The position numbers and the translations under genes are program-made. A stretch of DNA of 64,000 nt from Desulfovibrio piger (GTDB taxonomy: Bacteria > Desulfobacterota > Desulfovibrionia > Desulfovibrionales > Desulfovibrionaceae), in assembly GCF_900116045.1 (NCBI RefSeq), contig NZ_LT630450.1, positions 2,318,501 through 2,382,500 of the forward strand, written 5' to 3'. Under the pieces are notes generated by a model. The model was not told where the DNA came from. It was given only the letters and a program-made list of their open reading frames with translations, and did not search any database. Below, piece by piece: positions 37,414 to 46,000 of this stretch (within the stretch, counting starts at the first letter, position 1; each line of letters opens with the position of its first letter).

Positions 37414-38712
37414 ATGTCCGTATCCATCCAGCCTCCATTGCTTCATTTTCCCGAAGTCCCGCTTCCTTCCATGGCCCGCATCAGGCAACGTTTTCCTGCC
37501 CCCCACCTGAAGGATGTGCGCGCTGCCGTGCGACAGGAACTGGAGTGTTTGCCTCTTCCTCTCGACTTGCGGTGCAGGGGTGTTGCCGTGGGAGTGGGGA
37601 GCCGGGGAATCGCCCATCTTCCTGTCTTGGTAGATGAGGTCGTCACCTATGTGAAAAAGCGCCATGGAGTACCGTTCATCGTTCCTGCCATGGGCAGCCA
37701 TGGTGGAGGAACTGCCGCGGGACAGCGGGCGATACTGGCTTCATGCGGCATTACCGAAGAGAGTGCAGGAGTTCCCATCCTTGCCGGGGAAGAAAGCATC
37801 TGCATCGGCTCTAACATCGCCGGCGTACCGGTATATTGTGATGCCGCTGCCTGGCAGGCAGACTGGATCATCCCCATCAACAGGGTCAAGCCCCACACCC
37901 AGTTTCACGCTCCAACGGAAAGCGGTCTTTTGAAGATGCTGGTCATAGGCTTCGGCAAGGCCAAGGGGGCAGCCACCATACATGGGTACGGCACAAAAGG
38001 TCTGGTGGAATATATTCCGCGCAGCGCGGAGGTTTTCCTGAATTCCGGAAAAGTGCTTTTTGGCTTGGCTGTGGTGGAGAACCAGAGACATGAAACCGCC
38101 CTCGTGCGTGCTTTGACGCCGGAAGATTTTTTCTCCGAGGAAAAGCGCCTGCTCTGCACGGCACGCGAGCTGATGCCCCGTCTGCCTGTGGAAAGCCTGG
38201 ATCTGCTGATCCTGGACCGCATGGGTAAGGATATCAGCGGCCCCGGCATGGACAGTAGCGTTACGGGACGGATCATGGCCAACGGTGAGCCGGATCCACC
38301 TTCTCCCCGGACAGCGCTCCTGGCGGTCCTGAGCCTAACGGAGGCTTCGCACGGCAATGCCGTGGGCGTGGGGCTGGCCGACCTCATCTCACATCGTCTC
38401 TGCCAGGCCATTGATGTACAGGCCACCTATTTGAACAGTATTTCCGGCGGATTCCCCGTACAGGGCAAGATTCCTATGGTCATGTCCGATGACAGGCAGC
38501 TGATGCATGCGGCCGCCGTACTGCTTGGAGCTGGCTCCCTGACGGACCGTCGCATCATTCATGCCAGGGATACCCTGCATCTGGAGGAGCTTGAAGTTTC
38601 CACTGCCGTATTGCAAGAACTGGAGGGACGCACGGATCTGGAAATATTGCGTCCGCTGGCCCCGATGGCCTTTGATTCCAACAACCTTTTGCTTCCGGTG
38701 GAATACTTATGA
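37414..38712 (+). CDS. LarA-like (DUF2088) protein, possible nickel-pincer racemase
   Basis: A 432-residue soluble protein related to the N-terminal domain of lactate racemase LarA. The recognisable core is VGVGSRGIAHLPVLVDEVVTYV, then PAMGSHGGGTAAGQR (the region of the LarA cofactor-binding His), and RVKPHTQFHAPTESGLLKM...GFGKAKGA, rich in His and Lys as expected for cofactor contacts. LarA homologues use a nickel-pincer nucleotide to racemise or epimerise 2-hydroxy acids, but this branch is distant and its substrate is unknown. The start at 37414 follows GGGGGAC. It is the first gene of the island operon and overlaps the GntR gene by ATGA. Confidence 0.65.
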   Translation: MSVSIQPPLLHFPEVPLPSMARIRQRFPAPHLKDVRAAVRQELECLPLPLDLRCRGVAVGVGSRGIAHLPVLVDEVVTYVKKRHGVPFIVPAMGSHGGGTAAGQRAILASCGITEESAGVPILAGEESICIGSNIAGVPVYCDAAAWQADWIIPINRVKPHTQFHAPTESGLLKMLVIGFGKAKGAATIHGYGTKGLVEYIPRSAEVFLNSGKVLFGLAVVENQRHETALVRALTPEDFFSEEKRLLCTARELMPRLPVESLDLLILDRMGKDISGPGMDSSVTGRIMANGEPDPPSPRTALLAVLSLTEASHGNAVGVGLADLISHRLCQAIDVQATYLNSISGGFPVQGKIPMVMSDDRQLMHAAAVLLGAGSLTDRRIIHARDTLHLEELEVSTAVLQELEGRTDLEILRPLAPMAFDSNNLLLPVEYL

Positions 38713-39371
38713 GCAAGACGACGTCTGGCAAGGAAAAATGGCATCCTCAGGATCTGTACCTTTTTTTGCGTGAAGAGATCCTCTCCCAGAGACTGGAGCC
38801 CGGTGCTTCCCTGTTTGAACGAATGATCGCTGAACAGCACGGACTAAGCCGAACGCCGGTGCGGGAGGCTCTCTTGCGTCTGGAGGCCGAAGGGCTGGTC
38901 AAACGCTATCCCAAAATGGGGATGGTTGTTGCGGAGCTGAGTCTCAGGGATGTCATGGAATCCTTTCAGATCCGGCAATTCATCGAACCGCCGGCAGCTG
39001 CCGAAGCGGCAAAGAAACTCCGCCCCGAGCCCTTGCGCGAGCTGCTGGAGCAATTTGAGGCCATGGGGGAACCAACGCTGGCCGAAGGGCACGATGACGA
39101 ACTGTTTGCCCGTCATAACCAGCTGGACACCAAGATGCATGATCTCATACTGGCGGCCCTCGGTAATCGCCGTCTTATGGACCTGATGGACAACATGCGC
39201 AGCATTTGCCGGCGCGCACGCAATTTGGGGACTCCCATCCGATTTGCGGAAAGCCGCGAAGAACATATCGCCATTTTGAAAGCCCTGCTTGCCGGTGACA
39301 GTGAGCTGGCCCGGCAAACAATGAATACACATCTTGAGAATACGCGGCACAGGCTGATCCTGGCCGTATGA
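38709..39371 (+). CDS. GntR-family regulator, FCD (FadR-type) subfamily
   Basis: A 220-residue repressor or activator. The winged helix covers residues 16-80 with MIAEQHGLSRTPVREALLRLEAEGLVKRYPKMGMVV, the typical GntR signature. The FCD ligand domain (about 90-215) has the metal-binding pattern D...H (LDTKMHDLI), a second His in REEHIAIL and a third in MNTHLENTRHR. FCD proteins sense small organic acids, consistent with a catabolic operon. It is the second gene of the operon, with start/stop overlap, and likely binds the TGTATACA sites upstream. Confidence 0.88.
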   Translation: MSKTTSGKEKWHPQDLYLFLREEILSQRLEPGASLFERMIAEQHGLSRTPVREALLRLEAEGLVKRYPKMGMVVAELSLRDVMESFQIRQFIEPPAAAEAAKKLRPEPLRELLEQFEAMGEPTLAEGHDDELFARHNQLDTKMHDLILAALGNRRLMDLMDNMRSICRRARNLGTPIRFAESREEHIAILKALLAGDSELARQTMNTHLENTRHRLILAV

Positions 39372-39408
39372 TATATGGCCCCCACAGGGGAAAGAGGAGG
39401 CGTTCGGC

Positions 39409-40380
39409 ATGGAATCCCGGATCATGAAGGTTCTTGATGTTGTAGTAGCCCTGTATGCCAACACAGATCTCATCCGTAAAGGAAATTATTTTTCCTTTAC
39501 GGATGTAGAGTCACTTCATTCAGACTTTCAGGCGATTGAGGATATTGTTACGGATGTCCCAGTGGACGGGACCCTCATCATCCTCGACATGCCTTGTGCC
39601 CCAGAAGTGCATGCCGCCGGGGATACCGTAGTTGTGCGGGGACCATTTGGTCAGCTCGAAGAGGCCATGTCGGACAAAAGGTATACGCTGCTAGGTAACC
39701 AGGGGCTGCTGTATCGCTTTCTTCTGTATCAGCTGGAAAAAAAATACGGTATTTACAGCTTTCACGCCAATGCGCTTTATCAGAGGGAGAGGAACGAGCT
39801 CTTCGTCGTTTTTGGTGGTGCCGCTTCGGGCAAAAGTCCTGCCCTGATGGCAGGCATCTGTAACGGGCTTGAGGTGGTAGGTACCGAGCTTGTGCATTTT
39901 CGCCTGAGCGGCCAAGGCTACACTTTTTATCCCAGTTCCTGCATGGACAATATCCGTCCAAGCTGCGTGTGGGAGGATTTCCCTGAATTGCTGGGCAAGC
40001 TGGAAGTCCCGGATCCTCACGAATTCTCTTCACCGAGCTCCAAATATTTGCTGGATATGCAGGCATTCAAAACCAGAGGCCCGATAGCGAATCCCCGACT
40101 ACGGCTCATCATCCCCAAGGTGGAAGCCGGACGTTCGCCTGTTATCTCAGACAAGATCTTTGATGACGGAGCCAAGACCAAAGCTCTTTTCGACAATCTT
40201 TCTGAAAAAATAGGGGCATCCTTCAGTATGTATAACTGTATGGCTTGCAACGGATTCGACTGCCTGGAGCTCAGTCGGAGACGTTTGGCGGCCGCTAGGG
40301 ACCTCCTGGAAGCCGCAGGCTCGCCCGCTGTGGAAACCTACCTTGCGTCGCCGCGTTATTTTCTGGAGGTATTGCAATGA
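39409..40380 (+). CDS. P-loop protein resembling HPr kinase catalytic domain
   Basis: A 323-residue protein with no close named family that I recognise. Residues 119-165 run FHANALYQRERNELFVVFGG, the P-loop GGAASGKS (136-143), and then VVGTELVHF, which matches the layout of HprK/P-type kinases and of small-molecule kinases built on the same fold. The N-terminal 115 residues and the C-terminal third are unlike HprK, and no HPr target gene is near, so a metabolite kinase is at least as likely. AGGAGG precedes the ATG. It overlaps the ComA-like gene by ATGA, which suggests the two products work together. Confidence 0.6.
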   Translation: MESRIMKVLDVVVALYANTDLIRKGNYFSFTDVESLHSDFQAIEDIVTDVPVDGTLIILDMPCAPEVHAAGDTVVVRGPFGQLEEAMSDKRYTLLGNQGLLYRFLLYQLEKKYGIYSFHANALYQRERNELFVVFGGAASGKSPALMAGICNGLEVVGTELVHFRLSGQGYTFYPSSCMDNIRPSCVWEDFPELLGKLEVPDPHEFSSPSSKYLLDMQAFKTRGPIANPRLRLIIPKVEAGRSPVISDKIFDDGAKTKALFDNLSEKIGASFSMYNCMACNGFDCLELSRRRLAAARDLLEAAGSPAVETYLASPRYFLEVLQ

Positions 40381-41195
40381 GCAGCTGCCGTATGCCTGTT
40401 TGGGGAGATGTGTTGACCGGGCTCGCCATTCAACGTGAAAGCAAGCCTCGCCGGAGCGGTTTGACCTGTGTGCTCGACAAACACCTCGGTATCGAAGGTA
40501 CCAGGGAGCTGATCAGTGTGGCCGGTCCGTATATAGATGTCGTCAAGCTGACCTCCCTGACATCCGCGTTTTACGATCCGGACGTACTGCGGAGCAAGAT
40601 CCGTTTGCTGCGCGACGCGGATATAGATGTCTGTGTGGGCGGTACGTGCGCCGAGGTGATGCTGTGGCAAAAGGTGTATCCGGCATTCCTGGCCAAAGCC
40701 GGGCAGTGGGGTTTTACGGGGATAGAGATTTCCGACGGGACCATCGAAATGCCCGATGCCATGCGTCGTGAGGCCATCGACCGGGCCCTTTCGGGCGGCT
40801 TCCGTGTTTTCAGCGAAGTGGGCCGTAAGGAGTGGTCGCCGCAAACAGGGCTTGAGGATCTGGTGTCCGACCTCAAGCGCGATCTTGCCTGCGGAGTGGA
40901 CAAGGTCATCGTGGAGGCCATGGAAATAGGCCAGAGTGTGGGGATCATGGATGCCGAGGGGAACCCCAGCGAGGAAGGTCTCAGAGCGCTTACCGAGGCA
41001 GCGGGCGGGTCGGAAAAGGTCATTTTTGAGGCTCCGCTCCGTCATCAACAGGAGATATTCATTGACCGGCTTGGTACCAATGTCAACCTGGGCAACATCC
41101 CCCCCATGGAAGTCCTCGTCGTCGAGGCTACGCGCTGGAAGATGACAGGCATTCCCTTTATGACGGCCTATAGCGCCAATCCGACGGGGGCCTGA
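40377..41195 (+). CDS. Phosphosulfolactate synthase (ComA) family protein
   Basis: A 272-residue TIM-barrel protein of the ComA family. ComA joins sulfite and phosphoenolpyruvate to give (2R)-phospho-3-sulfolactate. Family blocks in order: RRSGLTCVLDKHLG, YIDVVKLTSLTSAF, VCVGGTCAEVML, FTGIEISDGTIEMP, FSEVGRKEWSP, VDKVIVEAMEIG, VIFEAPLRHQQEIFI and GTNVNLGNIPP. The end of the barrel differs: the usual LExLRxGLRGDT is here VEATRWKMTGIPF, so the phosphate/sulfonate end of the pocket may be altered. No ComB or ComC genes are nearby. It overlaps the kinase-like gene and lies 1 base before the permease gene, inside an uptake operon, which hints at a degradative rather than biosynthetic use. Confidence 0.85.
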   Translation: MSSCRMPVWGDVLTGLAIQRESKPRRSGLTCVLDKHLGIEGTRELISVAGPYIDVVKLTSLTSAFYDPDVLRSKIRLLRDADIDVCVGGTCAEVMLWQKVYPAFLAKAGQWGFTGIEISDGTIEMPDAMRREAIDRALSGGFRVFSEVGRKEWSPQTGLEDLVSDLKRDLACGVDKVIVEAMEIGQSVGIMDAEGNPSEEGLRALTEAAGGSEKVIFEAPLRHQQEIFIDRLGTNVNLGNIPPMEVLVVEATRWKMTGIPFMTAYSANPTGA

Positions 41196-41196
41196 T

Positions 41197-42078
41197 ATGG
41201 ATTGGACAATCAATATCCAGTTGCTTTTCACAGGCCTGGCCATGGGCTCCATCTATGCGCTCATAGCGTTGGGCATCGTCCTGATTTACCGGGCAGCGGA
41301 CATCGTCAATTTTGCCCAGGGGGAACTGGTCATGCTCCCGGCTTTTGTGGCGGTGTTCATGCTCAATTCCTGGGAACTTCCTGCCTATGTCGTTTATCCG
41401 CTCGTGATAGTCTTCATGGGAGGAGTCGGCTATGTTTTTGAGAGGGTAGCCTATTACCCGCTCAGGAACAGGAGCTTCCTGCCTGTCATCATCAGTACCA
41501 TCGGTGTTTCCATCTTTTTGAAGAACAGCGCCCAGTATGCTTTCGGGGCCCTGCCCCTTGTCATGCCCCGCCCGACGGATGTTGATCTGTTCGTGATCGG
41601 GGATATCGTGATCGATCCTCAGTACATCATCATCATCGTCACTACAGCCATCCTTCTTGTGGCGCAGCACTTTTTCTTTGAGCGCACCATGCTCGGAAAA
41701 ATGATGCAGGCCACAGCGCAGGACAAGGAAGCCGCACAACTGATGGGCATCCCCATCGCGAGGATGATCGCCATCACCTTCATTTTCAGCACCATGCTGG
41801 CATGTGTGGCCGGCCTGCTGGTAGGACCACTTTTCTACGTCTCCAAGGAAATGGGGGGCATGGCCGGCCTGAAGGGATTTTGCGGCGCCATCATCGGCGG
41901 CTTCGGTTCGGTATCCGGTGCCATTCTTGGTTCATTGTTCCTAGGGGTCATGGAAGTCTATTTGGCATTCTATGTGTCCACAGCCTACAAGGACGCCTTT
42001 GCCTTTATCATCATGATCATGGTGCTGCTGTTCTGGCCACAGGGCCTGTTTGGAGAACGCATTGCCCAGAAGGCCTAG
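41197..42078 (+). CDS. Branched-chain-type ABC transporter permease (LivH-like)
   Basis: A 293-residue inner-membrane permease with about eight segments. LAMGSIYALIALGIVLIYRAADIVNFAQGEL at the N-terminus is the LivH signature, and the coupling loop MMQATAQDKEAAQLMGIPIARM (about 169-190) contacts the ATPases. Family transporters import amino acids, amides and a range of small carboxylates. It begins 1 base after the ComA-like stop, so the enzyme and importer are translationally coupled. Confidence 0.93.
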   Translation: MDWTINIQLLFTGLAMGSIYALIALGIVLIYRAADIVNFAQGELVMLPAFVAVFMLNSWELPAYVVYPLVIVFMGGVGYVFERVAYYPLRNRSFLPVIISTIGVSIFLKNSAQYAFGALPLVMPRPTDVDLFVIGDIVIDPQYIIIIVTTAILLVAQHFFFERTMLGKMMQATAQDKEAAQLMGIPIARMIAITFIFSTMLACVAGLLVGPLFYVSKEMGGMAGLKGFCGAIIGGFGSVSGAILGSLFLGVMEVYLAFYVSTAYKDAFAFIIMIMVLLFWPQGLFGERIAQKA

Positions 42079-42088
42079 GAGGGCGCAT

Positions 42089-43906
42089 ATGAACAGGAGC
42101 TTGCATCAGTACTTCTATGTCCTGGGAGCGATGTGCGTCGTTTTCCTTATCCCGCACATCATTTCCGAAAACTACTGGCTGAACCTGCTTAACCACTGCT
42201 GTGTGATGAGCATCGCCTGCCTGGGATTGAACATCCTCCTGGGATATACGGGCCAGATCAATCTGGGACAGATGGCCTTCGTGGGGATCGGTGCCTATAC
42301 CTCGGCCCTGCTTACCGTGACTTTCGGTATCCCCGTATGGCTCGGGATGCTCTGCGGGGCAGCCATGGGCGGGATCTGCGGCGTCCTGCTGGGTATCCCC
42401 AGCCTGAAGCTTTCCGGCCATTATCTTGCTGTGACGACCATCGGTTTCGGCTTCATCGTCCAGCTCATCCTCATTAACTGGATAGAAGTGACGCACGGTT
42501 CGGACGGTATCCCGCAGATACCTGTCCTCGATCTTTGCGGCATCTCCTTTGATAACGAAGAAAAGTATTTTTACTTTTCCGGCATCATGGTCGTTCTGCT
42601 CACATGGGCCATTACCAGACTCAAGGATTCACGTATAGGGCGGGCGATGCTCGCTGTACGCCAGAATGAGATGGCGGCAAGCACGAATGGCATCAACGTG
42701 ACATGGTGCAAGATCGTCTCTTTTACATTGTCATCAGCATGTGCGGGCCTGGCGGGCGCCATGTTCGCTCACGGCGGGGCGCATTACATCAGCCCGGACA
42801 CATTTTCCTTCGAGCAGTCCGTCCTTTTGCTGGCCATGACGGTCCTGGGGGGGGACGGCTCTGCCCTGGGGGCTGTGTTCGGTGCTACCCTGCTGACGCT
42901 ACTGCCTGAATCTCTGCGTTTTTTGCAGGAATCCTACATGATGTTCTTTGCCGCGGCCATTGTATTGATCATGATTTATATGCCCGGTGGCATTGCCAAT
43001 TTGCTGGCACAGCTTCCCCAGGTACGTGCCTGGCGCAAGCGGCGCCAGCAGGACATGAGCCGGGAACTGGCGAAAGAAGAGGGGGAGCCGGTATGTCTGG
43101 AAAACCCCTTGCAAAGGGCGTGCCCTGACAGTCAGGTACTACAGATCCAGGATCTTGCCATGTACTTTGGCGGCATCAAGGCTGTCGATGGCCTGAGCAT
43201 GACTGTCAGGCGGGGGACCATCCATGCCCTGATCGGGCCTAACGGCTCCGGTAAGACGACAGTCATCAATGTCCTCAGCGGACTGTACAGGCCGACCCGG
43301 GGAAGCATCACCCTCTGCGGGCATGAGGTCGCCGGTCGCCTGCCGCATGAAATCACCCGCCTTGGCATCGCCAGGACCTATCAGAATATCCGCCTGTTCG
43401 CTGAGATGACAGTGCTGGAGAACGTTATGGTGGGACGGCATTGCCTGAGCCATGCCAATGTGTTCAGCAGTATCGTGCATACGGCTTCCCAGCAGAGGGA
43501 GGAGGCAGCCTTGCGGCGGCAGGCCATGGAGATGCTACATTTTGCCGGTCTGGTAGGACTGGAGAACGAAGAGGCAGGCAGCCTTCCCTACGGCCGGCAG
43601 CGTATGCTCGAGATCGCCCGGGCCCTGATGTCACAGCCAGAGGTCCTGCTGCTGGACGAACCGGCTGCAGGCCTCAATCCTTCGGAAACGGCAGATTTGC
43701 GTGAACTGTTGCAGCGCATCCAGGCGATGGGGATCACTATCTTACTGGTGGAGCATGATATGGAACTGGTGATGAATGTTTCCGATGTGATCACGGTCAT
43801 CAACTTCGGGCGCAAGATCGCTGAGGGAAACGAGCATCAGGTCCGGACCCACCCCGAGGTCATCTCCGCCTATCTCGGCCAGGAGGAGTGCAATGCTGCG
43901 CATTGA
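42089..43906 (+). CDS. Fused LivM-type permease and LivG-type ATPase
   Basis: A 605-residue fusion of the second permease and first ATPase of a branched-chain-type importer. Residues 1-325 are LivM-like (LNILLGYTGQINLGQMAFVGIGAYTSALL; coupling loop MLAVRQNEMAASTNGIN). Residues from about 350 are LivG-like: Walker A GPNGSGKTT near 383, signature LPYGRQRMLEIARALM in place of LSGGQ, Walker B VLLLDEPAAGLN. The linker is about 25 residues. The start at 42089 is preferred for its TAGGAGGG site. Similar fusions are known in this transporter family. It overlaps livF by 14 bases. Confidence 0.93.
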   Translation: MNRSLHQYFYVLGAMCVVFLIPHIISENYWLNLLNHCCVMSIACLGLNILLGYTGQINLGQMAFVGIGAYTSALLTVTFGIPVWLGMLCGAAMGGICGVLLGIPSLKLSGHYLAVTTIGFGFIVQLILINWIEVTHGSDGIPQIPVLDLCGISFDNEEKYFYFSGIMVVLLTWAITRLKDSRIGRAMLAVRQNEMAASTNGINVTWCKIVSFTLSSACAGLAGAMFAHGGAHYISPDTFSFEQSVLLLAMTVLGGDGSALGAVFGATLLTLLPESLRFLQESYMMFFAAAIVLIMIYMPGGIANLLAQLPQVRAWRKRRQQDMSRELAKEEGEPVCLENPLQRACPDSQVLQIQDLAMYFGGIKAVDGLSMTVRRGTIHALIGPNGSGKTTVINVLSGLYRPTRGSITLCGHEVAGRLPHEITRLGIARTYQNIRLFAEMTVLENVMVGRHCLSHANVFSSIVHTASQQREEAALRRQAMEMLHFAGLVGLENEEAGSLPYGRQRMLEIARALMSQPEVLLLDEPAAGLNPSETADLRELLQRIQAMGITILLVEHDMELVMNVSDVITVINFGRKIAEGNEHQVRTHPEVISAYLGQEECNAAH

Positions 43907-44609
43907 TTCACTGACTGCCACGTATGGTGCCGTCATGGCGCTTTCGGATGTTACGATGCGGATAGATCAGGGGGAGATCGTCTCCCTGCTTGGAGCCAAT
44001 GGCGCAGGGAAGACGACGCTCATCCGCGCCATAACGGGCCTGATTTCTCCTAAGACAGGTTCCATCGCCTTCCTGGGCGAAGACATCACCGGCAGGCGCC
44101 CGGAAAAAGTCGCCGCGCTGGGGATAGCCTGCGTTCCTGAAGGGCGGCATATTTTTCCCGGCCTCAGCGTTGAAGACAACCTGCTGCTGGGCTCCATTTC
44201 CCGCGGGAAGGTGCCTGCAAGTGAATTGTCTGCTGACATGGAGGCGATCTATCAGACCTTTCCCATCCTGGCGGAATTCAGAAAGCGTCCTGGCTGGCAG
44301 CTCTCCGGGGGGCAGCAGCAGATGCTGGCCATAGGGCGCGGCCTGATGGCGCATCCCAAGCTGCTCCTTTTGGATGAGCCCAGCCTGGGCCTCTCTCCTG
44401 TCCTGGTGCAGGAGGTCTTTCAGGTCATCAAAAACATCAATGTGGAGCGGGGTGTTACCATCCTGCTGGTGGAGCAGAATGCCAGGATGGCCCTGTCGAT
44501 CGCCTCGCGTGCCTATGTGCTGACAACGGGATCCATCGTTCTGGAGGATACCTCTGCCAACCTTATGGAAAATTCTGAAATGAAGAAACATTATCTTGGA
44601 GGTGTCTAG
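43893..44609 (+). CDS. Branched-chain-type ABC transporter ATPase (LivF-like)
   Basis: A 238-residue ATPase: Walker A GANGAGKTT, the LivF-specific VPEGRHIFPGLSVEDNL, signature LSGGQQQMLAIGRGLM, Walker B LLLLDEPSLGLSP and switch His replaced by the family-usual Gln (LLVEQNA). It pairs with the ATPase half of the fused protein. Its start lies within the end of the preceding gene. Confidence 0.95.
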   Translation: MLRIDSLTATYGAVMALSDVTMRIDQGEIVSLLGANGAGKTTLIRAITGLISPKTGSIAFLGEDITGRRPEKVAALGIACVPEGRHIFPGLSVEDNLLLGSISRGKVPASELSADMEAIYQTFPILAEFRKRPGWQLSGGQQQMLAIGRGLMAHPKLLLLDEPSLGLSPVLVQEVFQVIKNINVERGVTILLVEQNARMALSIASRAYVLTTGSIVLEDTSANLMENSEMKKHYLGGV

Positions 44610-44678
44610 AGGGAGTATATGCTTTGTCATGGAAGGAAAGACATCATAAAGATGTGATTGTAACAAAAGGAGCTTCCT

Positions 44679-45800
44679 GTGCTGAAAAAGATACTGCATG
44701 TTTTAGTGGGTGTCCTGGGCATCATCTCCGTTTGTTTTACCGGCAGCGCGCTGTCTGCCGAGCCTGTACTCATCGGTATGAACACTCCTGTCACCGGAGC
44801 GGCTGCCGGGGAGGCTGTTTACTTCATGAAAGCTGCCAAGCTGGCTGAAAAGCATGCCAATGCTGCTGGCTACAACATCAAGCTGCTGATTCAGGACAAT
44901 CAGTCCACGAATCCCGGTGCGCTGGCTGCACTCAACAAAAGCATAGAGCAGGATCATATTTTTGCTCTGCTTGGCCCCATCAAAAGCACACAGGTCCTTG
45001 CCATTTCTGATAGGGTAAAGCAGACCGAGCTGCCTACTCTGATTGGCGGGACCAATGTCAATCTGACACAGCAGGGCAATCCCTGGTTCTTCCGTTGTCG
45101 TCCCGATGATTCCATCGTGGTCAAGGTTATGCTTAAATATATCAAGGAAGACATGGGATTGACGAAAATCGCTGTACTGCATGATGCAGATGCTTTTGGC
45201 ACGGGAGGCGCAGATCTTATCGACGCACTGGCCCCCAAGGCCGGCCTGACTGTAGTCAAGCGTGAAAAGTACACGACGAAAGACAAGGACTATACTGCAC
45301 AACTGCTGGCTTTTCGTGTGGCCGGGGCAGAGGTGATGATTCATTATGGTACGAATGCCGAGGACGTGGCCGTCTGCCAGCGGCAATACCGCCAGCTGGG
45401 CCTGCCCTATGCGTACATTGGTTCTCCCTCCAGTGCCGTCAAGGATACCATCCATCTGGCTGGCAAGGCCGCCGAAGGCATCTTGGCCATTGCAGATGCC
45501 ACACCGGGCGGCAGTCCCGAATACACGGCTTACAGCGAAGCCTACAAAAAGGAGTACGGTGAAGAGATGGACGCTTGGGCTGCGTGGAATTATGACGCGC
45601 TGATGATCCTTGCCAGAGCCATCCATGAGGCCGGGCCTGACAGGAGTAAGGTTCGCGAGGCGATATTGAATTTGCGGGATTACCGCGGTGTCCTAGGGAC
45701 CTACAGCTTCTCTCCCAATGGAGATGGCCGCCATTCCGCCTGTGTGGTCGAAGTCAAAAAGGGGCAGCCTGTGCTTAAGAAGATCGTCACTGTTGAATAA
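44679..45800 (+). CDS. Periplasmic substrate-binding protein of the importer (LivK-like)
   Basis: A 373-residue type-I binding protein. The signal peptide ends SALSAEP (cleavage after residue 27). The mature protein follows the LivK pattern: VLIGMNTPVTGAAAGEAVYFMKAAKLA, LLIQDNQSTNPGALAALNKSIEQDHIFALLGP, TLIGGTNVNL, and DAFGTGGADLIDAL. The binding residues cannot be matched to leucine/isoleucine sites with confidence, so the ligand is open. A GTG start at 44679 has AAAAGGAG before it. It closes the operon, 69 bases after livF, and is followed by a strong terminator; SBPs are often made in excess. Confidence 0.93.
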   Translation: MLKKILHVLVGVLGIISVCFTGSALSAEPVLIGMNTPVTGAAAGEAVYFMKAAKLAEKHANAAGYNIKLLIQDNQSTNPGALAALNKSIEQDHIFALLGPIKSTQVLAISDRVKQTELPTLIGGTNVNLTQQGNPWFFRCRPDDSIVVKVMLKYIKEDMGLTKIAVLHDADAFGTGGADLIDALAPKAGLTVVKREKYTTKDKDYTAQLLAFRVAGAEVMIHYGTNAEDVAVCQRQYRQLGLPYAYIGSPSSAVKDTIHLAGKAAEGILAIADATPGGSPEYTAYSEAYKKEYGEEMDAWAAWNYDALMILARAIHEAGPDRSKVREAILNLRDYRGVLGTYSFSPNGDGRHSACVVEVKKGQPVLKKIVTVE

Positions 45801-45827
45801 TCCCCTTAATGGGACTGCTTTGGATTG

Positions 45828-45869
45828 TGTGCGTATCCCATTTATTTTTATTGGGATACGCACATTTTT
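45828..45869 (+). terminator. Terminator of the LarA/ComA/ABC operon
   Basis: A perfect 13-bp stem TGTGCGTATCCCA / TGGGATACGCACA with an 11-base AT loop and TTTTT, 27 bases after the binding-protein stop codon. It marks the right edge of the island. Confidence 0.92.
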
Positions 45870-46000
45870 GCAGAAAGTTTTCCTCGTCCCTGCAGTCCTT
45901 GGGTATGGCAGGGCATTGTGTCATACGGTGAATAAGAAGAGCTCAGCCTGGAGGCCGTAGGAAATTTTTTAAAGATAATCTGTCAGGACGTCCTGCGGCA

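Noticed and set aside
37228..45870. The island as a prophage or transposon
   Set aside because: No integrase, transposase, terminal repeats or target-site duplication could be found at either edge.
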